Made by a program: the position numbers and the translations under genes. The notes below the pieces were generated by a model. The model searched no databases, was not told where the DNA came from, and worked only from the letters and a program-made list of their open reading frames with translations. Of a DNA stretch of 64,000 nucleotides, positions 35,804 to 45,600 are shown one piece after another. Within the stretch, counting starts at the first letter, position 1. Each line of letters begins with the position of its first letter. The stretch comes from Vreelandella nigrificans (GTDB lineage Bacteria > Pseudomonadota > Gammaproteobacteria > Pseudomonadales > Halomonadaceae): the NCBI RefSeq assembly GCF_002374315.1, contig NZ_NWUX01000016.1, forward strand, positions 1 to 64,000, given 5' to 3'.

Positions 35804-35900
35804 CGCTGTCACTCCTTTATTGTCTTGTTGTTTCACAAGGCCAGTATAGGGAAGAGAGGGTGCAATTAGGTTGCAAACTAGCCCCTTATGCAGCCAAATG

Positions 35901-35917
35901 GCGCACAGACTGTGCGC
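35901..35917. promoter_or_regulatory. Palindromic operator between hppD and lrp-like gene
   Basis: GCGCACAG-A-CTGTGCGC is a perfect 8-bp inverted repeat, 98 bp before hppD and 15 bp before the regulator start. Likely bound by the regulator itself. Confidence 0.6.
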
Positions 35918-35931
35918 AACTGGAGTATTCA

Positions 35932-36408
35932 ATGCACGGAATTTCTCTGGATCGTTACGATCTTGCAATTTTGTCGGTGTTGCAAAAAAATTCGGCTCTC
36001 ACTAATTCAGAATTAGGAGAGCGCGTTAGCCTATCTCCCTCTCAGTGCTCCCGCCGCAGAGCGCGGTTAGAAGCTGAAGGTGTGATCAAGGGGTATTCGG
36101 CTCGGCTTGATGCCGCCAGCCTGGGCTTTGGGTTGCGTGCCATTACCCGAGTCAACCTTAAAGCTCACGGTGAAAGCATGGATGATGATTTTGTAGCGTT
36201 ACTAACGAAGCATGCCATGGTGCGTGAGGCGTATTCTGTATCCGGTGATGCGGACTATGTATTGCACATCATCGCCAAGGACCTAACCGAGTTTTCAGAC
36301 TTTATTCATCACCACTTATTACCTCACCCTAATGTCACCCAGGTCCGCTCTGAAATAATACTGCGCAGTATGAAAGAGGAGCAGGGGTTGCCGGTGGGTG
36401 GTGGTTAA
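35932..36408 (+). CDS. Lrp/AsnC-family regulator, divergent from hppD
   Basis: A 158-residue regulator: helix-turn-helix 1-60 (LDRYDLAILSVLQKNSALTNSELGERVSLSPSQCSRRRARLE) and an AsnC ligand-binding domain (about 70-150). Start ATG at 35932 has GGAG eight bases upstream; upstream in-frame codons run into hppD's promoter. Most likely an activator or repressor of hppD responding to tyrosine, phenylalanine or 4-hydroxyphenylpyruvate, by position. Confidence 0.9.
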   Translation: MHGISLDRYDLAILSVLQKNSALTNSELGERVSLSPSQCSRRRARLEAEGVIKGYSARLDAASLGFGLRAITRVNLKAHGESMDDDFVALLTKHAMVREAYSVSGDADYVLHIIAKDLTEFSDFIHHHLLPHPNVTQVRSEIILRSMKEEQGLPVGGG

Positions 36409-36441
36409 GTAACTGCGTTTGTCTTGTATCGTGAGGGGTCT

Positions 36442-38004
36442 ATGCGTCTTAAATTTCATTGTCAGAATCGAATCGGCATGCTTCGCGATATAGTGGCCCA
36501 GTTTGCCGATTACCGAATTAATGTAGCGCGGGGAGAAGTAGGCGGCGATCAGGGCAATACCATTTACTTATATGTCCCGAAATTGCTCAATGCACAGTTA
36601 ATTACGCTTAAGCCTGTGCTGGAGTCCATCCCCGGTGTCTTTGGTGTCAAGCGCGCCAACTTGATGCCTAGTGAACGCCGTCACCTGGAGTTGGATGCGC
36701 TGCTCTCCTCGCTCTCCGACCCAGTGATGTCGATAGATATGCAAGGTCGAATCGTTGCTGCCAACCGTATTGCTGTTCAGGTGTTAGGGGTGCGTGTGCA
36801 AGAAGTACCTGGGCTCTCGTTAGACCGGTATCTTGATGAGGTTGATCTTCCTGATTTGATTCGCCGTAACAACTCACGCATCAACGGGCTGCGAATAAAG
36901 CTGAAGGGAAACACTTATCTTGCTGATATTGCGCCACTGCACACGGAAGACACTAAGGTGGATTCACTCGCCGGGGCGGTAGTCACTTTGCACCGGGCTG
37001 ACCGTATTGGTGCGCGTATTTACCAGGTGCAGCGCCAGGAGCTGCGTGGCTTTGAGGCCATCTTTCAGTCGAGTTCGCGATTGAAAGCGGTGATCAACGA
37101 GGCGCGCCGCATGGCGCCATTAGATGCACCGTTATTGATCGTGGGTGAAACGGGCACTGGCAAAGAGCTGGTGGCCAGAGCGTGCCATTTGGCAAGCCCC
37201 CGTGGGCAAGCGCCGTTTGTGGTACTCAATTGTGCTGGGCTTCCCGAGTCGATGGCTGAGACAGAGCTATTCGGTTATGCACCTGGTGCCTTCGAGGGCG
37301 CTCGGCCGGAAGGTAAGCTTGGTCTTCTGGAGCTTAACGAAGGCGGCACTGTTTTTCTTGATGAAGTCGGTGAAATGAGCCCGCGTTTGCAGACGAAGCT
37401 GTTACGTTTTCTTCAGGATGGCGGCTTTCGACGTGTGGGTAGCGATGAAGAAACCTACCTGGATGTCAGAGTGATTTGTGCCACGCAACAGAATCTGCCA
37501 CAGCTATGCAGCGCAGGGTTATTTCGACTCGATCTTTATCATCGTCTTAATGTGCTCTCGCTGCAGGTGCCACCCTTACGTGAGTGTATGGACGGCATTG
37601 ATGAGCTGGCGGCGTATGTTCTGGATCGTGCGGCGCGTCAGATAGGCTGCCCCTTGCCCGATCTTTCGCCCGCAGCACTGGAAAAGATCACTCGCTACGA
37701 CTGGCCGGGCAATGTGCGCCAGCTAGAAAATGTGCTGTTCCAGGCGGTGTCATTGTGCGAAGAGAAGGCTATTCAGCCGATGCATTTGCGCCTTCCTCAC
37801 AGTGACCCTTCAACTGAGCTTGCTGGCATTCCATTAGAGGGAAGCTTGAGCGATATGTTAGGGGAGGTAGAAAGAAACATCTTAACTACCTTGTATCAAC
37901 AGTACCCTTCTAGCCGCCAGTTGGGAAAGCGCCTGGGTGTTTCGCATACAACGATTGCCAACAAACTCAAGCGTTACGGTATTGGCACTCAAGACAGCCC
38001 TTGA
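36442..38004 (+). CDS. phhR: TyrR/PhhR-type aromatic amino acid regulator
   Basis: A 520-residue protein with ACT domain (1-75, MRLKFHCQNRIGMLRDIV), PAS domain (about 80-180), AAA+ domain (about 205-430, Walker A VGETGTGKELV) and C-terminal helix-turn-helix (about 480-515). The sigma-54 contact loop reads GAFEGA instead of GAFTGA, as in PhhR/TyrR, which work with sigma-70. Start ATG at 36442 has GAGGGG upstream. Two TyrR boxes stand before the next gene, an NSS transporter. It binds tyrosine or phenylalanine. Confidence 0.92.
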   Translation: MRLKFHCQNRIGMLRDIVAQFADYRINVARGEVGGDQGNTIYLYVPKLLNAQLITLKPVLESIPGVFGVKRANLMPSERRHLELDALLSSLSDPVMSIDMQGRIVAANRIAVQVLGVRVQEVPGLSLDRYLDEVDLPDLIRRNNSRINGLRIKLKGNTYLADIAPLHTEDTKVDSLAGAVVTLHRADRIGARIYQVQRQELRGFEAIFQSSSRLKAVINEARRMAPLDAPLLIVGETGTGKELVARACHLASPRGQAPFVVLNCAGLPESMAETELFGYAPGAFEGARPEGKLGLLELNEGGTVFLDEVGEMSPRLQTKLLRFLQDGGFRRVGSDEETYLDVRVICATQQNLPQLCSAGLFRLDLYHRLNVLSLQVPPLRECMDGIDELAAYVLDRAARQIGCPLPDLSPAALEKITRYDWPGNVRQLENVLFQAVSLCEEKAIQPMHLRLPHSDPSTELAGIPLEGSLSDMLGEVERNILTTLYQQYPSSRQLGKRLGVSHTTIANKLKRYGIGTQDSP

Positions 38005-38053
38005 GATAGCCCTTGAGATAGCCCTTGAGGATAGCCCTTAAGATCGTCCTTAA
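37993..38053. repeat. Tandem repeat, 12 bp x 5, starting at the stop codon
   Basis: Copies of GATAGCCCTTGA; copy one (GACAGCCCTTGA) is the last codons and TGA of phhR. One extra G separates copies three and four. Confidence 0.92.
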
Positions 38054-38083
38054 GAAAAAAGTACTTAAGCTAACCAAATTAGC

Positions 38084-38101
38084 TGTAACGATTTATTTAC
38101 A
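38084..38101. promoter_or_regulatory. TyrR box 1
   Basis: TGTAAC-GATTTA-TTTACA fits the consensus TGTAAA-N6-TTTACA with one mismatch. Confidence 0.85.
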
Positions 38102-38155
38102 TGGTGTCAGCAAAATGCAACGGCTGGACCTTACTCTCCTGCATTTTGAGTTGAG

Positions 38156-38173
38156 TGTAACGATTTGTTTACA
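38156..38173. promoter_or_regulatory. TyrR box 2
   Basis: TGTAAC-GATTTG-TTTACA, nearly identical to box 1 and centred 72 bp from it. Confidence 0.85.
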
Positions 38174-38186
38174 GTTGCGTCTAACC

Positions 38187-38215
38187 CATTTGGGTGACAC
38201 TGCAGTGAATATGAT
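38187..38215 (+). promoter_or_regulatory. Candidate sigma-70 promoter of the NSS gene
   Basis: CATTTG, 17-bp spacer, TATGAT. The -35 is weak and TyrR box 2 ends 13 bp upstream, which suits activation by PhhR. Confidence 0.5.
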
Positions 38216-38390
38216 TTAGCTCCACTACTGCCGTATAGCTATCTCCCTGGACTCTTTATAGATTGGTTGGCCGCAGTTGGCTGACCATGGCTGTTTGGCC
38301 ATGGAATACAGCTAAACACACTTAAGTGGTTGTTCTAACTGCTTATAAATAAATAGCCTAAAAAACAATATAAATTTATAAGGTTTCCCA

Positions 38391-39851
38391 ATGACAACGA
38401 CGAATACGCCCCCCAAGACGCTGTGGTTGGGCCGCTGGGGATTTGTACTGGCAGCCACTGGTTCTGCAGTGGGTCTAGGTAATATCTGGAAGTTTCCTTA
38501 CATCACTGGCGAGTTTGGTGGTGGCGCTTTTGTGCTGGTCTATCTCGCCTGCATATTGGCGGTAGGCGTTCCTATCATGATGGCTGAAATCAGCTTCGGC
38601 CGCCGTGGGAGGGGCAGCCCGATTGATGCTATTCGCCGTGTGGTGCATGAGTCTGGCCATGGCAGTTTCTGGTCAATCTTCGGCTGGATGGCCATGCTCT
38701 GTGGCTTTATGATTTTGTCTTTCTATGTGGTGGTCGCGGGTTGGTCGTTTTCCTATCTGTGGAAAATGCTGAGTGGCGGGCTGGCGGGCAATAGCGTTGA
38801 TGACATGGCGGCAATTTTCGCCGCTAATAATGCAAATCCTTTCACGCTAGGCGCCTGGAGCACGCTGGTGACGGTGTTGACCATGTTCATCGTGGGCAAG
38901 GGCGTACAAGCCGGCATTGAAAAGAGTGTTAGCTGGATGATGCCAGGCATGGTCATCATGCTGGGTGTGCTGATCGGCTACGGTGCTTTTTCCGGTGGTT
39001 TTGCCGATGCATGGTCGTTCCTGTTCTCCTTCAATACCGAAGGATTAACCAGTGAAGGATTATTAGCGGCATTGGGGCATGCCTTCTTTACCTTGTCGCT
39101 CGCGTCCGGTGCGATTCTTACCTACGGCTCTTACCTGCCAGAAGGGCACTCCATTGCGCGCACCACATTCAGCGTGGCCATTGCTGATACCGTTGTCGCG
39201 CTGATGGCTGGCTTGGCTATTTTCCCGATTATTTTCGCAAACGGAATGAACCCCGGTGAAGGGCCAGGGCTGATTTTTATGAGCTTACCACTGGCTTTCC
39301 AAGCTATGCCGTTCGGCACACTGTTTGGCATTCTGTTCTTTTTGATGCTGTCGATGGCGGCGCTTACGTCGTCGATTTCGATGATCGAGGCGACGGTGGC
39401 TTGGCTCACGGGAAGCAAGGGAATGACGCGTAAGCAGGCATCCTGGGGCGTGGGTATTGTGCTGTGGTTGGTGAGTACCTTGGCTATGCTGTCGTTCAAC
39501 ATTGGTGCTGATTGGTCGCTGGCTGGGCGCAACTTCTTTGGCTGGTTAGATTACTTAACTTCCCGCTGGATGATGCCGCTAGGTGGCTTGGGTATGGCAC
39601 TGATGGCAGGCTTCCTGCTGCGTAATGAAATCTTCAGGGAAGAGCTGGGGCTAACCCGCACCCAGCATACGCTGTGGCTGTTTATGGTGCGTTACGTAAG
39701 CCCGTTAGGCATCGTGTTAATTTTCATTGATGCGCTGGGCCTCGCGACCCTCCAGGTAGGTACTCAGTGGCCGTGGTTGCTGGCGCTGCTTGTGTTGATC
39801 ACCGTGGTAGGAGAGCTAGCTAGCCCGCGACTGCGCCACCAAGCGTCTTAA
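38391..39851 (+). CDS. NSS-family sodium-dependent amino acid transporter (tyrosine/aromatic type)
   Basis: A 486-residue Na+ symporter. The opening WGFVLAATGSAVGLGNIWKFPYITGEFGGGAF is the NSS signature with sodium and substrate contacts in the unwound helix 1. About 11 membrane segments follow. Two upstream TyrR boxes and neighbouring phhR point to tyrosine or another aromatic amino acid as substrate; that part is inference. AAGG precedes the ATG. Confidence 0.92.
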   Translation: MTTTNTPPKTLWLGRWGFVLAATGSAVGLGNIWKFPYITGEFGGGAFVLVYLACILAVGVPIMMAEISFGRRGRGSPIDAIRRVVHESGHGSFWSIFGWMAMLCGFMILSFYVVVAGWSFSYLWKMLSGGLAGNSVDDMAAIFAANNANPFTLGAWSTLVTVLTMFIVGKGVQAGIEKSVSWMMPGMVIMLGVLIGYGAFSGGFADAWSFLFSFNTEGLTSEGLLAALGHAFFTLSLASGAILTYGSYLPEGHSIARTTFSVAIADTVVALMAGLAIFPIIFANGMNPGEGPGLIFMSLPLAFQAMPFGTLFGILFFLMLSMAALTSSISMIEATVAWLTGSKGMTRKQASWGVGIVLWLVSTLAMLSFNIGADWSLAGRNFFGWLDYLTSRWMMPLGGLGMALMAGFLLRNEIFREELGLTRTQHTLWLFMVRYVSPLGIVLIFIDALGLATLQVGTQWPWLLALLVLITVVGELASPRLRHQAS

Positions 39852-39955
39852 AATACGTTCAGTAATACGTTTTTAACCCAGCTCTTATAGCCAGTTATTA
39901 GAACCGGTTATTAAAACAAGTTATTAGAACAAGCTCTTAGGCAAGTTCCGAATAG
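39846..39955. repeat. Degenerate tandem repeat, about 13-bp unit, after stop codon
   Basis: Copies resemble CAGTTATTAGAAC; the array begins around the TAA of the NSS gene and decays toward both ends. Confidence 0.75.
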
Positions 39956-39968
39956 AGCGGTTAAAGCT

Positions 39969-40001
39969 AAAGCGCCCCCATCCTCTGGATGGGGGCGCTT
40001 T
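39969..40001 (+). terminator. Terminator of the NSS gene
   Basis: A perfect 15-bp GC-rich stem AAAGCGCCCCCATCC with a three-base loop. Symmetrical, so it may also end transcription of the facing gene at 40058. Confidence 0.88.
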
Positions 40002-40057
40002 ACGTTAGAGGGATACGTCGATGTGGAAACATAAATTGGTGGGCGTGCAAGTGAGCC

Positions 40058-40519
40058 TCAATCAACACAGCTTGACTGTGCCGCTAAGGCATCAAAGGCG
40101 TTTGCGTTGGGGCATAAGCGACGGCACTCCTCTATCTCGGCATTGGCTCGCATCGCTTTCCAGCAATCGCCCACGGCCGCACATGCATTGCAGGTGTCAC
40201 GCAGTGCAACGTAGTCGGCATGACGAATCTGACCTTTTTCCTGAAGAACCCTCTCCTCAAGGCCAAAGCGCTGCATCATCATCGGCATTAGGGTTCTGGC
40301 TGGTTTGAAGTGGGCTGGTTGGCCTGCTGCCAATTGCCAGGCCACTGCCTGCTCAAAGCGTGGTTCTAGAGGTCTCTCCAGATCATTAACAAGCGCATCA
40401 AAAGCAGCGCCTGCTTGATCCTTTACGCTGCGTGCTAGCGTGTCGGTTGATGCCGTATAGCAGCGTTCTGTTAGGCGTCCCCACCAAGTCGTGGTGTCTT
40501 TATGCTGTGCAGTAGCCAT
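40058..40519 (-). CDS. Cysteine-rich DUF6455-like protein
   Basis: A 153-residue soluble protein of unknown function. The C-terminal half has a regular cysteine pattern: CNACAAVGDCWKAM near 111-124, then ECRRLCPNANAFDAL near 132-146, which resembles the DUF6455 family. The spacing could bind a metal or an Fe-S cluster. GGAGAG precedes the ATG. A palindrome 80 bp upstream closely matches the one before the homogentisate operon, suggesting common control. Family label is from memory of the pattern. Confidence 0.65.
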   Translation of the reverse strand: MATAQHKDTTTWWGRLTERCYTASTDTLARSVKDQAGAAFDALVNDLERPLEPRFEQAVAWQLAAGQPAHFKPARTLMPMMMQRFGLEERVLQEKGQIRHADYVALRDTCNACAAVGDCWKAMRANAEIEECRRLCPNANAFDALAAQSSCVD

Positions 40520-40598
40520 GGTGGTTCTCTCCAGGTGTTCTTGATGATGACATCAGTATCAACTGGTGAGAGAAGGGGCATCTTGACGGGGATCAATT

Positions 40599-40615
40599 TA
40601 GTTTCAAGTGAAACA
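40599..40615. promoter_or_regulatory. Candidate MarR operator, copy 2
   Basis: TAGTTTC-AAGT-GAAACA nearly repeats TAGTTTC-TAGT-GAAACTA at 53712-53729. It lies upstream of the DUF6455-like gene. Confidence 0.55.
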
Positions 40616-40699
40616 GGTGGGGGTTGTAGCTTCATCCGGCAATAGGCACTGCTCTCGCCGCCCACTGCAAGCAGCGGCGAGAAAGCCCCTTCTGCTGGT

Positions 40700-41755
40700 T
40701 CAGTTACTCACGACGCTGTTGGCAATGCTTTCTTCAGCCGCTGCCTTGGCTAACTGCTCACGAAAGAAGGTAAGCGCTGCTGGTGCGTCAACATTGCGGC
40801 TCTTTACCGATTCACTCCATGCATCCAGTAAGTTATTAGATACATCGCGCAGGTGTTCAATGTCCTGTTCTGATGCTTGGGTAAAGGTCGCGCCGTTTTC
40901 TTCACCAAACTCAACGCCCCGTTGGTCAGAAACATCCATCATATAGCCAAACAAGCGTGACAGCCGCTCGCCCGATACGCTTTCAATCGCCGCCCGGTCT
41001 TCATCCGACACTTGGTCCCAGAACATGGGGTTCATCACAATCGCAAAGCTGCCGCGGTAGAAACCGCCGTCTACGGTGAGGGTATGCGGGGCTACTTCAA
41101 CGACGCGAAAGCTGCGCAAGCTCTCAAGCGTTAGCATCGCACCGTCAACCACGCCCTGGGAGGCCGCTTCGTAGGTGCCTGTCGGGGGAATGGCGACACC
41201 GGTCACTGACATTGCCTCGGCTAAGCCACTCATAACGCCGCCGCCAACGCGTAGTCGTTTACCTGCAAGCTCATCAATTGAGCTTATTTGATCACGGGTA
41301 AATATTTGGCCGGGGCCATGCACGCCCATGGCGACAACATCAACGCCGCGGTGCTCATTGGCTTGCTGTAAATATTCTTGATGGGTATGCCAATAAGCGG
41401 CGGAAGCATCTTCTGAAGAGAACTCCTCAAACGTAGGGAACTCTGGCAGTTGAGTTGCTAAAAAGCGGCCAGCCATATGGGCATGAAAAATCCAGCTTGC
41501 ATCCGCGATACCATCCGCAATGATCTCCATTTGCGCGGGAGGTGGACCCATATCGTGCACTACTTCTACCGTGACACGATTATCAGTGGCTTCTTCAATC
41601 CATGCTTTCCAGGTCGGCCAAACAATGGTGTTAATACCGTGATTAGGGCCTCCCCACGTGCTTACGGTGATAGTGGACTGCGCCAATGCAGATAGGCTGA
41701 ACGCCATGCTTGAAGCAGCAATAGCACCCACAATGAAGCGAGCTGGTTTATTCAT
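40700..41755 (-). CDS. Orphan TRAP solute-binding protein (DctP type)
   Basis: A 351-residue periplasmic protein with signal peptide 1-25 (ending ALA-Q) and DctP fold. It is a close paralogue of the protein at 55051-56124, sharing long stretches such as GPNHGINT.VWPTWKAWIEEAT and FYRGSF.IV.NPM.WD. No permease genes lie beside it, so it may share the DctQM encoded at 56.2-58.0 kb. GGAG precedes the ATG. Substrate unknown; an aromatic or related acid is plausible from context. Confidence 0.88.
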   Translation of the reverse strand: MNKPARFIVGAIAASSMAFSLSALAQSTITVSTWGGPNHGINTIVWPTWKAWIEEATDNRVTVEVVHDMGPPPAQMEIIADGIADASWIFHAHMAGRFLATQLPEFPTFEEFSSEDASAAYWHTHQEYLQQANEHRGVDVVAMGVHGPGQIFTRDQISSIDELAGKRLRVGGGVMSGLAEAMSVTGVAIPPTGTYEAASQGVVDGAMLTLESLRSFRVVEVAPHTLTVDGGFYRGSFAIVMNPMFWDQVSDEDRAAIESVSGERLSRLFGYMMDVSDQRGVEFGEENGATFTQASEQDIEHLRDVSNNLLDAWSESVKSRNVDAPAALTFFREQLAKAAAEESIANSVVSN

Positions 41756-41982
41756 GTATAAAGCTCCAGAACCGGCGCTATTAAGCCTTGTACGAACACC
41801 TAGCGCCTGTGTTGTTATTGGTAACGCCTGGTACCGAGCAAGTGACGCCTTCTCGGTATTGCGAAAATCACACCGCTCACCTTGCCTTTATATAGTTTCT
41901 ATAGCAACTAATTTGAGAGGGGATGGCATTGTACTTAAGTCTTGTTTTTAAGCCATGGACGCAACGAGCTTGGTTGGTGTGT

Positions 41983-42465
41983 TCAACGAATCGGGATAGC
42001 GGTCTCTTCTTTGATATTACGCAGCACGAAATTGGAGCTGACCTGGGAAATACCGTCCAGGGTGAAGAGTTTCTCATTGAGAAACTTGTCGTACGCTGCC
42101 ATATCTTCGATGACAACCCGCAGCACAAAATCGGCGTTGCCCGTTGTGGCATAGCACTGCAGAACTTCTGGGTATTGCCGGATGCGACTCTCGAACTCAG
42201 CAGTGTTGTCGATATGGTGGCGTACCAGCGTCACCATCACTAACGCCGCTAGTGGCTGGCCCACTAGGCTGGGTTCCACCAACGCTGCAAAACGACGAAT
42301 AACGCCACTCTCCTCCAAGGCTTTTACGCGTCGCCAGCAGGCGGCGGGGGATAGGCCGATCTGCTCGGCAAGCTCATTATTGGTAATACGCCCCTGTTGC
42401 TGAAGTAGGGTAAGGATGTGTTGATCATACTTGTCCAAGGTGATCTCTTTGGTCGCTTCTTTCAT
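41983..42465 (-). CDS. Lrp/AsnC-family regulator, divergent from the arylpyruvate oxidoreductase
   Basis: A 160-residue regulator with helix-turn-helix (LDKYDQHILTLLQQQGRITNNELAEQIGLSPAACWRRVKALEE) and an AsnC effector domain. It is transcribed away from the large oxidoreductase gene at 42643 with 177 bp between, the usual arrangement for a local regulator responding to an amino acid. Confidence 0.9.
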   Translation of the reverse strand: MKEATKEITLDKYDQHILTLLQQQGRITNNELAEQIGLSPAACWRRVKALEESGVIRRFAALVEPSLVGQPLAALVMVTLVRHHIDNTAEFESRIRQYPEVLQCYATTGNADFVLRVVIEDMAAYDKFLNEKLFTLDGISQVSSNFVLRNIKEETAIPIR

Positions 42466-42642
42466 GGCGGTATTTCATTTATTTATGATTTGGTAAATAT
42501 AGTTGTGCAAAAACATAAAAAATGAAAGGAATTATTAATATCCAGGATTTTGAAGAGTGAATTCGCAAGCACCTTTAGTGCGCTCTTGGCTAGACTCAAG
42601 GGTATTACAACCATAACTCTTCAACCGTACTGGTGAACTCTC
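42466..42642. promoter_or_regulatory. Divergent promoter region, lrp-like / oxidoreductase
   Basis: An AT-rich stretch (about 42480-42540) typical for Lrp binding lies near the regulator start. No exact palindrome was found. Confidence 0.4.
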
Positions 42643-45600
42643 ATGACAACCCCCTCAGTCACTGAGCAGGCGGGTTCAATTACCCAGCCTCTCGATATTG
42701 CACTCGATGACAATCTTCTCGATGACTATCAGTTGGCCGACCGCTATAACCGTAGCGAAGGCCGTGTCTTTCTAACTGGCACCCAAGCACTGGTTCGTAT
42801 CGCCTTGCGACAGGCTGAGCTTGACCGCCGCGATGGTCGGCATACCGCGGGGCTAATTAGTGGCTATCGTGGTTCGCCCCTGGGCGGTGTAGACCAAGAG
42901 ATTTGGCGGGCGAAAGCCGCCATGGAAGAGCATCACATCGATTTCGTACCGGCCATCAACGAAGACCTTGCTGCCACCATGATGCTGGGTTGTCAGCAAG
43001 TCGAGACAGACCCCGATAAGCAAGTAGATGGCGTGTTTGGCATGTGGTACGGCAAGGGGCCAGGCGTTGATCGCGCGGGCGATGCCTTAAAGCACGGTAA
43101 TGCCTACGGTAGCTCACCCACTGGTGGTGTGCTGGTGGTTGCGGGTGATGACCATGGCTGCGTGTCGTCCTCCATGCCTCACCAGTCTGATGTCGCCTTT
43201 ATGGCATGGTTTATGCCGGTGGTGAGTCCTGCGTCATTGGCGGAGTATGAGCGCTTTGGGCTATGGGGCTATGCGCTTTCACGCTTCTCTGGCTGTTGGG
43301 TGGGTTTCAAGGCCGTTTCTGAAACCGTGGAGAGTGGTGCTTCGGTGGATGTGCCACCTTTGCCCGAGTATGTAACGCCGGATTTCGATATGCCGGAAGG
43401 CGGGCTGCACTACCGCTGGCCCGATTTGCCGGGGCCTCAACTGGAGACCCGCCTTGAGCACAAGCTTGCCGCCGTGCAGGCGTTTGCTACTGCCAACCCG
43501 ATTGATCAGTACCTGTTCCGCCAAGAGCAGGCGACCTTTGGCTTGGTCACCACCGGTAAAGCCCACCTGGACTTGCTCGAATCACTCCGTTTATTGGGGC
43601 TGGATGAAGCCAAACTACGTGATTTAGGGATTGAAATATATAAGGTCGGAATGGTGTGGCCGCTGCATCGGCATGGCATCCTTGAGTTTATTCATGGCAA
43701 GCGCGAGGTGCTGGTCATTGAAGAAAAGCGCGGCATTATCGAAAGCCAGCTTAAAGAGTACATGTCGGAGCCCGACCACCCAGGTGAGGTAATTGTTACC
43801 GGCAAGCAGGATGAAACCGGCCAACCTCTAATTCCCTTTGTCGGCGAGCTTGGCCCACGTCTATTGGCGGGCTTTGTGGCAGAGCGCCTAGCGCGCTTTT
43901 TCGAGATTGATTTTAGCGACAAGCTGGCAGCCGTTGATGCTTGCCAAGCCGGGGTTAAAGAGCTCGGCGGTGTACGCCGTATGCCTTATTTCTGTTCTGG
44001 TTGCCCACACAACAGCTCGACTAAAGTACCTGAAGGCAGCAAAGCCCTGGCGGGGATCGGCTGCCACTTTATGGCTTCGTGGATGGGTCGCAGCACCGAG
44101 TCATTGATTCAAATGGGTGGCGAAGGTGTTAACTGGGTGGGTAAGAGCCGTTTTACCGGCAATGGGCATATTTTCCAGAACCTGGGCGAAGGCACTTGGT
44201 TTCACTCGGGCTCCATGGCGGTGCGTCAGGCCGTGGCTGCCAACGTCAATATTACCTATAAAATCCTGTTTAACGACGCTGTCGCTATGACGGGCGGTCA
44301 GCCGGTGGACGGTCAAATCAACGTTCCCATGATTGCCCGGCAGTCGTTGGATGAAGGTGTACGCAGGGTCATGGTGGTTAGCGATGAGCCTGAAAAATAC
44401 CGAGGACATGAAAAGGCGTTTCCTAAAGAGGTCACTTTCCACGGCCGCGAAGAGATGGATACGCTGCAACGTGAATTGCGCGAGATCCCCGGCTGCACCG
44501 TGTTGATTTATGACCAAGTGTGCGCGGCTGAGAAACGCCGCCGCCGCAAGCGTGGTCTGATGGAAGACCCCGCCCGCCGGGTGTTTATCAATCATCATGT
44601 TTGCGAAGGTTGTGGTGATTGCTCGGTGCAGTCCAACTGTTTATCGGTGGTACCACGCGAGACCGAACTAGGCCGCAAGCGCAAAATCGATCAGTCCTCC
44701 TGTAACAAAGATATGTCCTGCGTCAGTGGCTTTTGCCCCAGCTTTGTCACCGTCGAAGGTGGTGGGTTGCGTAAAGGCCAAGGCGTCACAGCAGATAACG
44801 CCTTTTGGGAGCGTATAGCACATTTGCCTAGCCCCGCCCTTGCGACACTTACTGCTCCTTATAACCTACTGGTAGGGGGTGTTGGCGGTACTGGGGTGGT
44901 GACGGTTGGACAGCTGATTACCATGGCGGCACACCTGGAGGGCAAGGGTTCCAGCGTGCTCGACTTTATGGGGTTTGCGCAAAAGGGTGGTGCGGTACTT
45001 AGCTATGTGCGCTTGGCATCACAGCCCAGCGAGCTTAATCAGGTACGTATCGAAGCGGGACAGGCCGATGCGGTGATCGCTTGTGACATGGTGGTGGCTA
45101 GCTCCCAGAAAGCGCTGAATGTGCTGCAGCCGACCACCCGTATCGTTGCCAATCTGGCTGAGCTAGCCACGGCGGATTATGTGCTTTATCGCGATGCGGA
45201 TATGCAGCCCAGCAAGCGCCTTAACATGTTGCGCGAAGCGGTGGGAGATGCTCGCTTTGCCTCTCTGGACGCCAATCGCCTAGCTGAGCAATTGCTAGGG
45301 GATACGGTATTTTCCAATATGATGATGCTTGGGTTTGCCTGGCAGCAAGGTTTGGTGCCGCTTTCTGAACCTGCGCTACAGCGTGCTTTAGAGCTCAATG
45401 GCGTGGCGGTGGAAAAGAACCGTCAGGCATTTGCCTGGGGGCGTTTGGCAGCGGTGGAGCCCGACTACCTCCAGCAGCACCTGGATACGATGCCACTGTC
45501 CACGAATGCCACGCTGGACGAAGTGGTAGCGCGTAACAGCCGCCACCTGGAGCGCTATCAGAATCGCACTTGGGCTGAACGTTATGCCATACAGGTGGCT

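Larger units (their letters stand above)
38005..38390. promoter_or_regulatory. Regulatory region of the NSS transporter gene
   Basis: Contains the tandem repeat, two TyrR boxes, a candidate promoter at 38187-38215 and a hairpin CCATGGC/GCCATGG (38285-38291 and 38298-38304) in the long leader. Between the boxes AAAATGCA and TGCATTTT form an 8-bp inverted repeat. Confidence 0.7.
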
